Shown in pieces: positions 51,093-60,639 of a stretch of DNA of 64,000 bases (positions are counted from its first letter, which is position 1; each line of letters opens with the position of its first letter). The notes under the pieces are model-generated. The model ran no database searches, was not told where the DNA came from, and saw nothing but the letters and a program-made list of their open reading frames with translations. The DNA comes from Loxodes magnus (Eukaryota; Ciliophora; Karyorelictea; Loxodida; Loxodidae): assembly GCA_946699065.1 (NCBI GenBank), contig CAMPDV010001187.1, positions 1 through 64,000 on the forward strand. Direction: 5' to 3'. A program made the translations under genes and the position numbers.

Positions 51093-51354
51093 GTCATTCA
51101 AGTTTCTGTCCTAACATTTCGATTGTAGTGTATTGGACTACCAAGACAGTGACGGATAACGGAGAATTAGAGTTCGATTCTGGAGAGGAAGTCTGAGAGA
51201 CTGCTACCGCATCTAAGGAAGGCAGTAGGCGCACAAATTACCCAATCCTGACTGAGAGAGATAGTGACAAAAAATAACGACATTGGGCTTCGTCTCGGTG
51301 ATTGGAATGATCACAACGTAAAAGCGTTAGCGATAGCCCACTGGAGAGTAAGTC
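51093..51354 (+). pseudogene. 18S (SSU) rRNA fragment, sense
   Basis: About 260 nt match eukaryotic 18S rRNA from TCATTCAAGTTTCTG through GTAGTGTATTGGACTACC, GATAACGGAGAATTAG, GCATCTAAGGAAGGCAG, AAATTACCCAATCCTGAC, ATTGGAATGATCACAACGTA to CTGGAGAGTAAGTC. It stops just before the universal GTGCCAGCAGCCGCGG block, about yeast 18S positions 300-560. It is better preserved than the antisense copy at 1120-1345, but conserved bases are changed (for example CTGCTACCGC for CGGCTACCAC), so it is a decayed fragment and not an rDNA unit. The flanks are ordinary AT-rich DNA. Confidence 0.9.
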
Positions 51355-51399
51355 CTCCAATTTTGTTCTAGAGGTCTTTAAAAAATATAGTATATATTA

Positions 51400-52060
51400 A
51401 ATAAGGTTGGTTTTGATTGAAATCCCATCAGAATTTAAATAAATGGCTCACATAATGATTAAGATAAAAGCTGAAGTGAGTCTAGATTTTGAAATAGAAT
51501 AGTTAGCTTGTATATGAAATGTAATGAGTTGCTTGTTTGGATGATTTTTTGCTAAAACGTCTAATTTGGGGCAGAAATGTTTAATATAGCAGAAGTTGAA
51601 AAAGTGCTCATGATAAGCAGATAAAGTGATTTACTTGTGATTGTTAAAATTTTAAGAATAATGTTGTCAAAAATATTATCTTTCGATTGATTTGACACCT
51701 TGTACTAAATAGATCTAGGAAAGTATCATCTTAAAGACTAAATTTTTGCTTCCGTGCTTAAATAGTTAATTTATTAGTAGCAGTTATATCCTGTATGTTC
51801 AATCGCTTAAAACTTTATCTTATTTAATTCTAAGGAGAAAATCTAAAATGTGTTAGGTTAGTTTAAGATTAATATTAGATAACTACGATTAGATAAAAGC
51901 AGCAATTAATAGATTGAACTAATTCTTAAGCCACTGAGGAAAGATTACTCTTCAAATTAAAAAAAATTATAAAATAGGTAAAGCAGAATAGCTAAGTCAA
52001 ATATAACTATTAGAACACATTTAAATGCTTATTCAAAGTCAAATAATAAACTACTTACTA
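51400..52060. other. AT-rich spacer, no gene seen
   Basis: Between the 18S fragment and retroposon C. No motif or repeat I can name. Confidence 0.4.
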
Positions 52061-52069
52061 TATATATGA

Positions 52070-52905
52070 AAAATAAAATGGCTCCTAAGAAATAATCGAC
52101 CAAAAACTAGCGGGAAATCGAAAAATAAAACTCTCTAATCGAAATATACTCCCTAGAAGAGAAAAACAAAAAAATGCAACAATCACTTCTAGACTTGATT
52201 TAACGATTATATTCTCTAACTTTTACTGTGCAATAGTTATAAAATGAAAATTAATGCTAAAAATGGAAATAAGCACTAAAGCCTTGATGTTGCAAGGTAA
52301 TAAAAAACTGGAAAAAACGGAGCAAAAAATAGTAGAAATTAATAAATCATACAATTCTAATCTTAATAATGATCCTATGGTAATAGAAGAACAGATTTAA
52401 ATTCTTTTTCGGATCGGAAAAAAATTGTCAATTTTTTAAAATTCCAAAAATGCGTAAAAATAGGACATAACTCGAAATATTGTAAAACGAGATGTTTTTA
52501 TTGCTAAAAAGTTGGACATATCTTTAGAAGATGATGGTATTTTCAGAAGAAACAAGAATCTAATAATTGAAAGATATGAAATAATATGAAAAAATTAAGT
52601 TGTTCTCAAGAAGGAAGACTTTACAAGAAAAAATTATACAATCGAGATTAATTACTATTGGATATAGTAAATGCTCAAAAAAGAAGGACGAGGAAGATGT
52701 TGGGACCTAATTGAGATTGAAGAAAAATTCCTAAGATCAAGAAAGGTTAAATCTGTACAACACGAAATGCAATAAAAGAAGCAAGCTCTGAAGAAGACCT
52801 GAACGATTAATTTACATCTTAAAATTTATAAAATAATTAGTGGCAAACCAAATAAAGGTGAAGTCACTTTAATAAATTATGTTATGTTATGTTATTGTTC
52901 AACGA
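52070..52905 (+). mobile_element. ORF1-only retroposon C (half-LINE-like)
   Basis: Starts at ATG 52078 with MAPKKQSTKNQ, the family start also seen in elements A and B. A coiled-coil part follows, and at about 52455-52540 two adjacent zinc knuckles of C-x2-C-x4-H-x4-C type (KCVKIGHNSKYC and RCFYCQKVGH are visible, both knuckles incomplete). The 3' stem-loop is GTGGC (52840-52844) with GTCAC (52863-52867), enclosing the conserved AAACCAAATAAAGGTGA loop, then a (TTATG)n tail at about 52875-52900. The frame looks broken, with a few breaks. Host-gene function is not expected. Confidence 0.7.
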
Positions 52906-53023
52906 TATTAAAAAATAATTTAAAGATAAAAAATTTTTTTTTGCTTAACTCCAATATAAATAACTAACTGAATATGACTTCCAATATGGTTTCATCTGAG
53001 TATGTTACTAAGTTTTTTATCTA

Positions 53024-53037
53024 TATGTATTACTCCT
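53024..53037. repeat. 14-bp target-site duplication, left copy
   Basis: TATGTATTACTCCT is repeated exactly at 53881-53894 and precisely bounds retroposon F. Confidence 0.9.
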
Positions 53038-53880
53038 AATAATAATAATAATATACTTAAAGTTAGTAGAGTTTTGCATTCTCTGGAATTGCAACCAGTT
53101 CCTGCGGACAGCTTTTTTAACGTGGGCGTGATCCACGACCTTTTTATTAAGTGGAAGGTTACCACTGTAACCGTTCAAGTGGTCTTGCAAAAAGCTTTTA
53201 TTTGTAGATCCCTGTTGGAGTTATTCATAGTTTATTGAGTTGTCTCCATGTTCTTTTCTGCTCTTATTCGTTTATTTTCTTTCACTATCAACAGTTTTTT
53301 AAAATATGTTGATTTGATTTGCAACATCAACAAAGTTTGTATTATTGTCTTTATTTCGTTCTTTTTTATGATAATTTATTTTCTATATTTTCTAATCTTT
53401 TAATGAAACTTGTAGCAATCATTTCTTTTTCTGGATTCAATTCTGTTTTTAATTCTATTGGTATTTTTTCTATTTCCATTTTTGTGTCGTATTTAAAATT
53501 TTATTATGATTAAGTTCAGAGTTATTCTTCCGTTATTAATTTGCTACAAATAAGTTATCTTCTAAGTATTAGTAATTCGTTGTTCTAATCTTCTATATTA
53601 CTCATTAGTTCCCGTATTTTTTCGCCTAAGTTGTAAGTTGTTTCTTCATAATTTGAGATTACTTTTTACATTTGGTCTAATTAAATTTAAAGTTTTTGAT
53701 TAGTTTCGTTTTTAGGTTAACTTATCTCTATTTATCCTACCATAACTTTACCTTCTGAAGAAGAGCTTGACTCCTCCTATTGTTATTATTTTTTCTAAAT
53801 TTCTTTTGCCGCTTTTCTCTTTAGGTTTCTAAGTTAATTTTTTGAGAGTCGAAGAGATTAATCCATTTTTTTTTTTTTTT
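53038..53880 (-). mobile_element. Complete ORF1-only retroposon F, 843 bp, with target duplication
   Basis: The element is bounded by a perfect 14-bp duplication, so its true ends are known. On the minus strand it starts with a poly(A) run of about 14 and ATG 53866 (MDQSLRLSKNQLRN...). It continues with a Ser/Glu-rich and coiled-coil part containing DQNNELLILRRQL (53552-53590), a motif shared exactly with element E. A single zinc knuckle, C-W-C-C-x4-H-x4-C, has its first Trp as TGA (about 53310). It ends with a structured 3' region and an (ATT)n tail. Length and ends show that an ORF1-only unit moves as such and is not a truncated long LINE. The reading frame looks broken at one or two places. 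The family resembles mammalian HAL1 half-LINEs in concept. Confidence 0.8.
53083..53196 (-). ncRNA. Structured 3' region of retroposon F (candidate RNA fold)
   Basis: An outer 8-bp stem AGCTTTTT (53110-53117) with AAAAAGCT (53189-53196) encloses two perfect hairpins. These are CGTGG/CCACG (53121-53125 with 53133-53137) and GGTTAC/GTAACC (53157-53162 with 53167-53172, loop CACT). A third small stem, CTGG/CCAG (53083-53086 with 53095-53098), lies outside toward the tail. The patch is GC-rich against its surroundings. It occupies the place of the single stem-loop in other family members and is probably the signal by which the RT machinery recognises the element RNA. No separate gene is implied. 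Confidence 0.55.
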
Positions 53881-53894
53881 TATGTATTACTCCT
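53881..53894. repeat. 14-bp target-site duplication, right copy
   Basis: Exact repeat of 53024-53037. It lies 25-40 nt from the TGA that ends the neighbouring minus-strand ORF. Confidence 0.9.
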
Positions 53895-53918
53895 TTGATC
53901 TAGAATTATTAGATAGTA

Positions 53919-55022
53919 TCATTTAGTTACTCTAATGATTTTAAAACGCTTTTCTTCCATTACATAGACAATTTCGTATTCCTCTCTCCACTTATAATTA
54001 ATAGGCTTATATCTCATTCGCAAATATTCTTATCCTTCTTCATAGAGCTTTCTTAAATAAGGTAATTAGCATATAAAGTAGCTTCTCTCATAGAATCGTA
54101 ATGGTATAGTTTTAGTTTAAGTAATAGTAAGACATAAAATGATTTGAAATATTAAATATCCTAAGCTTATAATAAATAGTATAAAGAATTAAGTAACTAA
54201 TAAAGATAAAATCCACTTATCCTCTATGATAGAAATTTATCTTTTTCTCTAGGTCAAAAATTACAGTTCCAAAGTATTAAACTTGAACCTCTAATATTTG
54301 GATCTTTATCTTATAAATTTTAGGTTCTAAGAATCAGTAGTTAGATATTCTACTTACTGGACTCTAATTTCTAATTTTTAAATCCCATCAGAAACTTATA
54401 GCTTAATCAACCTCCTAAATTCCTTTTAACGTTGATTAACTATTTCTAATTACTAGTCAGTATGTATTTCGATACTCAAGGGTTATGATAACTCTAGTAT
54501 CACTCTCTTTGATATTCAATTCACATTCTAAATTAGCATTAGTAACTCTCCAATAATCTTTGAGACTTTAGATACCCTTAGTCCTTTAGAATAATCCCTA
54601 CCCATCGAGATTCTTACTAATCCTTCAGCTAATCTAGAAAAGCTTTCTCTGTCTTAAGTAAAATACTTTGGTTAATTAAGAAGAGTTATAAGAGAAAAAA
54701 GAGTATTAAATGCTTTGAAAATGTGTCAGATAATTAGCCTTAAGATTGTGATAGTACATTCAAAACCTCATTACTTTTTAATACATAGAATCTTGAACAA
54801 AGGAACAACAGAAAGGAAAAAGAAAATAATGAGGATATCAGTAATTTTGCTAGCAAATTCGATAAATTTAGCAGACATTTGGTAGATAGAACAGAAAAAG
54901 TAAGTAATTAATTGTAGGAAAAACATGGGAAATGTACTTATGGAAGAAACATAATTATTGAATCTTGATCTTATTTTCCTTCTGTAAGGTAGTTATTTTT
55001 TTCTAAATTAGGTAAAACTCAT
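53919..55022 (-). CDS. Candidate gene for an unrecognised membrane protein
   Basis: Not recognised. The frame from ATG 55022 to TGA 53919 spans 367 codons with three internal TGAs (54516, 54726, 54768 on the plus strand). The two alternative minus frames have eight and seven. From 54515 to 53922 there is none in this frame and five in each of the others. The N-terminus is basic (MSFTQFRKKQLPYRRKIRSR), followed by two or three hydrophobic stretches, a soluble middle, and a strong membrane segment (WILSLLVTQFFILFIISLG) at about 54120-54180. The C-terminus is charged (KPINYKWREEYEIVYVMEEK). A second frame also looks protein-like and beta-rich at 54660-54200, so an intron or frame change is possible. 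The frame stays open upstream to about 55560, so the start is uncertain. Retroposon F landed just behind its stop. Confidence 0.38.
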
Positions 55023-57395
55023 GATTGTGATTAGTTATTAAGCAGGTATTACATATAATTTAATGATGTTTAGAAGATATTAATTAGAATACTATTTGAT
55101 GTTCTTAACAGAAGTTCTAAATTTTAGTTTGGATAGTTTTTAGTTAATATAATTGTAGCTTTATGATTTAGTCAGTAGTTTTAAATAATAAGAGTTTTAA
55201 TTTAATTTTAAGTATAATAAGAAATAATAAATATTAAGAAATTCTTGATATTTATAGTACTAATCTTGTATATTTTCTTCTTTAAATTAATTATATTTAT
55301 TTTGATGTATAAAAGTATATCATTTTCTAAAAAGTTAAACATTTTCTACATATAACTATAATTTTAGATTATCTAATAAGTAGATTCAAAAAGCTAAAAT
55401 AATTCTATCAATTAAAAGCAATAAAAGTCTAATTTATGAGTATTAACTATAAATTATTAATATCTAAATACAATTATTTTAAAGTATTCTGATAGTATTT
55501 ATAATTTATTAATTATTTATCATCTATTAAGTTTAGATTTATTCTTAACTAAATTATCATTATTACCACATTATATTGCAATTATAATCATCATATCAAA
55601 TCATTAGGCTCTTATTATCGTCATTTCATTATCTTATAGAAAAACTTTATACCATTTTATAAGCTAATTTATGTTTTCTAAAGAGAGATTAAAAACATAG
55701 TAACATAGTTAGTCTAGTAAAAAAGAACTTAGCTAACTTAGTTCAGCAATATGATGAAGTTAATAGTGTGAAATGTGTTCGGGTAAAATGATTGCGAGGA
55801 TCGAAAAGTCTGGGATAAATAAATCGTACAACTTTAATTTTAAGGTGATAATTCGAAGCGTTAAGTTAAATTTGAATTAAGCTACAAGATTTAAGATAAG
55901 ACTTGAAAACTACCAAACCTTGTATCTGTATTCTCCTAAACTAAAGGACTCCTTAGGATTTAATAATCAACCATCCTTTTTTTTAATATTAGCTTATTAA
56001 ATGTACCCAGTGCTTTACTCTTTTTAGGTTAATTAAATCTTGAAATTAGAGGTTCTTCCTATAGACTAATATGTTGGTTAAATGTTTAAAAAATAATGAA
56101 AAATGGTTTATTTAAATAAAGTTATAAATGATTTCAGAATGTTTTATAATAATATAGCTTTAAACATATATATCTGTTATTTATATTTGATTAGAATATA
56201 TTTTGGTAATGCTTCTATATTCTTATTATTGATTAGTTGTTTAAATAATTCTTTATTATAATATCTGCTTTTTCTGTATTTATTATATTTACTATTAGAA
56301 ATAAGAAAAGTAAAATTAAAAATATTTGAGTATTTTGATTTATATATTAGCTAATCTAGCTTATATCTTACTAATAGTTTTATCTATATATGGAAAATAA
56401 ACTTTTAATTTTTAGACTATATTCTGTAGTGTCTATTTTTAATATTTCTATTTTAATTATTTTAGTTCTTATGACAATTTTGACTAAAGTTGAAAATTTA
56501 TAAAATAAATGTTGTTAATTTAAATAATGTAAAAAAGCAAAAGTTTGAAGATAGAATGATGGAAAAGAATAAGATTTTGTAATAGTTTGATATTAAATAA
56601 ACTTTAAATATTTAATATTAATTTAAAATAATTTATATTATTTTATTATTAATCACGAGATCAAATGTACATTTTTTATTAGTCTCTAATTTGCTTTATA
56701 GTCTATTATTTTGAAGTGAAAATCTTTAGTTTATTAAATATTTATGGGCTAAAATCCCTTTCGTTTAAAATTAATTACTACTATAAATACTAATTTATTT
56801 TTATTTGTTTTGTGTCCTATTAACCTTCTTCCTATTTCGGATGCTTGAGAAATCTTTCTAAATTTTTAATATCATCATATTGTAAAGAGTTTCAAATCTA
56901 AATTAAGATACTTAAAATATTCAAGAAACATATTTTAAAACAATTTCTGAAAAATAAATATTATACTTAACATAATCAGTTTGCTTAGTATTACCACTTT
57001 CTTTTATTTTATCCATTTTTAATTAATCGAATTCTGATTTAATAAGAATCAATCATAATTTTATATAATTCCTTCAAATCTATAAAATAACTTGTTCAAA
57101 AGCAGAGTTTAAAAAATAATATTATATTGATTATATAACTAAAAATAGTAATTTCTTTTACTATAGTTAAATTTATATAATATTTAATTATTTATTTCTT
57201 TTATATTAAGTTTATATTACTTTTATTAAGAATATACTTCACCCTTTCTTCTAAAGATCTCCAATTTTTATACATTTGTATTTTAAACAATCCTATTTTT
57301 TATTTAAATTATCTTTAATAAAACAATATTTAAATATTACCATCTTATGAAAAAATACCTAATCTAATTATCTCTTTAAGAATTTACTTAGAAAC
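55023..57395. other. AT-rich stretch without recognisable gene
   Basis: Very low GC. The candidate frame at 53919-55022 may extend into the first 500 nt. Otherwise no motif or repeat can be supported. Confidence 0.4.
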
Positions 57396-57399
57396 TTAA

Positions 57400-58195
57400 G
57401 AGGAAAAACGATTCAAGAAATGGACAAAAACCAATAGAAATATGAGGAATCAAGATCTCAACAGAAGGTATAGGAACCTAAGAGATAGGGAAATCTTAAA
57501 ATTAAATTGACCAAAAAATTCTAAAATTTACTAGACTGAATACAAAAACTAATCTAAATATGAAGAAATAATTACAATTAAGAGTAAAAAATCAGAGAAT
57601 TAGTGAACATATTGACGACTAAAATAATGAGTTATTAATACTACGTCGTCAGCTAATCTAAAATAACTTAGTTTCAGAACAGTCTCTTTATGAGCAATCA
57701 CAACTGATAGTTTTCAATTAAAAAGACGTGATTATAAAAAGAGACTTAATTAAATTAATCGATTAAGTAGAAACTAGAAGGAAAAAATGATATTAATTTA
57801 CAAAAGAGAACAGACAAATTGGAATGAAAGTGTTTTATGAAACAAATCCAGAAAAATATACCAAAAACTGCTGATACTGCTATTTAATTAATCATGTTTT
57901 ACGGCAATACTGTTCCTGAAAATAACTTTTTTTGTTAAAAGAATAATTAAGAACATGATAGATGATGAACAAACTCTGAATAACTGAAAATAGAGTTTTT
58001 AAATAGAAAATTTAATTAAGAAATGAAGAAAATTATGAGCAGTAACCTAACTCATATAAAAAAAGGCTTTCCACTTAAAAAAATTATAGCAGGTATCTGG
58101 TTGAAAGCCCAAAGAAAGCTAAAACTTAAATTTTTAAGTATATTATAATAATATTATATTATAATAATATTATATTATATTATATTATATTATCA
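57400..58195 (+). mobile_element. ORF1-only retroposon E (half-LINE-like)
   Basis: Starts at ATG 57420 (MDKNQQKYEESRSQQK). At 57613-57655 it encodes DDQNNELLILRRQLI, matching element F. At about 57867-57912 a zinc knuckle C-W-Y-C-x4-H-x5-C appears with its Trp encoded by TGA. The 3' end has its own 7-bp stem GGCTTTC (58065-58071) with GAAAGCC (58103-58109) and a 31-nt loop that does not share the AAATAAAGGTGA sequence, so E is a different subfamily. A (TATTATAA)n tail runs from about 58139 to 58193. The frame looks broken, with a few breaks. Confidence 0.7.
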
Positions 58196-60639
58196 ATTAT
58201 ATTAAAAATAGAAAGTAAATCTTGTTACAATCGCATAATTTTAAATTATTAAATTTGTATTTATTTTACTAAAAATTAGCTTTTAGTCTAAAATATTTCT
58301 CCAATATACAATAGTCTTTAATTTATATAATTTTAAACTTTTTAAAATTAATAGAGTAATCTATAAATGATTTTAGTAAATAGATATTAAAAGCAATAAT
58401 GGTTATAAAGCTTAAGTTTAATAATTAAATAAATTAGTCTCTAGACTATTATTATAACTAATTTTTTATAAAGCTGCAAATATAAAAAATATTGAATAAA
58501 AGCAATTTTTATTTAAATATCTTTGTATAGAATTTATTTAAATTCTATTTTACTTAAATTTGAATATTATAATTACTTATTTATAAGTATATCTAGTATT
58601 GTAAAAATTATACTTAATTATCCGTTATAAATAAATTTTAAGTCTTATTTTTATAAATTTAAATTAAGGCTTTTCACTTATTTAAATTAAAGATTTAAAT
58701 AATTTGTTCTATTATTTATTTTGCTTTGCAATTTTATTTCCTTTAATGATGATTTTAAAGTTCTCTAATTTTTAAATAAATTTAAAAAATATAAATTGTT
58801 TATTTTTAACATACGTAACCTAATCTCCATTAACTATCTGTTTATAATTTTTAATGATGATTTTACAAATTAAAATTCCTATAATTTAGAGATTTTGTAA
58901 ATGTTTAATAATTTTAAATGTAGAATATAAATTAGTGTCTAAAATATAACTAATTTTGATTTAATTAATTTAAAATAAGTATATAATATTTTATACTTAT
59001 CTAAAATACCTAAATTATTTTCAATCTACAACAGTTTATATAATTTATTCTCATTTAATGAAATAAGATATTTGACTAAGCCAATTCAATATTAAAAATT
59101 ATTTAGATTTGGGTGTAGTTCATAAATATATCTAAACATTTACTTCAGCTTAGTGTTTTTCTTTAAATAAATCTAAATTTATGTAAATGTTTATAAATTT
59201 GAACTTTTAAAGATTTTATGACATCACTTCTTAAATATTCTATGACAGTAAAATTTAAAATTTTAGTCTCTTTAAATTTTAAACCTTATTTACTATTATA
59301 GAGAATATTAACTTACAAAAGTAAGATAATTAATAATATTTCAATATTTTTACTTTTCCTACTTTAAATAAAACAGATTAAAAAGTAAAATGGATTAAGT
59401 AATTAAATAGCGTAATAGCATAATATACAGATGAATATCACTAAAAACTTTCATATAAATCAATAAATATTTACTAGCTAAATTTTATTAGGTATTTATT
59501 TAATTATAATCCTTTTATATACATTAATGCTACTTAACTATCTATTTTTATCAAATCTATAGATTTTTTCAACTAAATTCAGTATTAATCAAATAAGAAA
59601 ATTATATGTATACTTTAAAACGAATGCTTCATTTTATTTTTATAATCACCCTATTATGGATGTTTATTACAAATTAAATAATTATACAAATATTAAATAA
59701 TCGCTAAAATAATCCAAATGTAAACATTTTATAAAATTAGAAAGAAAATGCTTCAGAACCATCTATAATTAATCTGAATTATCACTTACAAATATAACTA
59801 TTAATATCCTACTTATAAAGTAAATAGCAATAACTAAACGCATCCAAACAAAAAGTTAATTAATTAGTTAAAATTTAATTAGAAATATTTTAAGCTTCTT
59901 TAGAACTAATGCTTATTAGAAAAAATAAATACTTATAGTAATTCAAAATTTAGGCAGATGTTTCAAAATTGTTTAATTATATTTTATTTATAATCTTAAA
60001 TAAATTCAGGTAACGCCATTTTCTTTTTTTCAAGAACCAATCAAATCTTATTTAAATTTAAAATTAAGCCTCAATTTAAAATAAACAGTAAAAATAAGTT
60101 TTAAATAGTCAGAAAATTCAAGTTAAATAAAGGAATGGGAATAAGAGTTCAAAAGAAGAATAAAATACTACGTATACAGTAAACGGTGCTGATGAAATAA
60201 TGTAACTAAATAAAAGCATTTTGAGAAAAAAAAGATATTTATAAAATTTTATTAAGAATATATCCAACATAAAGCGGTAGATCTATAAAAAAAATTATAT
60301 AATTCAAATTTTAATCCTTGGAAAAAGAATATCTATGATCTCTACAAGCAGAACATTAAAAGATGGGGCGATAATGAAATGCTACACTGCCTACCTAAGC
60401 CTAGTAGGATTTTTAACCAAATAAATGGAGACAAGCTGATAGAATAGATCAGATAATTATCTACTAACATTTTTTTTAAAATCCTTTAACTTTTTTTATT
60501 TGATATCTGTTCCAATGTCAGGATTTTTTTAAGTAGTTTTTCCTATTCTTAAATCCTTTCGAGAGCTAATCTGAGTATTTTTTCTGCTCTTTCTTTACAT
60601 TTAAAAGACTAAATTTCTCTTTCATATTAATAATTCTTA
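58196..60639. other. AT-rich stretch without recognisable gene
   Basis: Very AT-rich, no conserved motif. A slightly GC-richer patch near 60340-60450 shows nothing I can name. Confidence 0.45.

Noticed and set aside
53002-53238. Plus-strand ORF of 78 codons
   Set aside because: It is the complement of the structured 3' end of retroposon F and includes its tail and target duplication.
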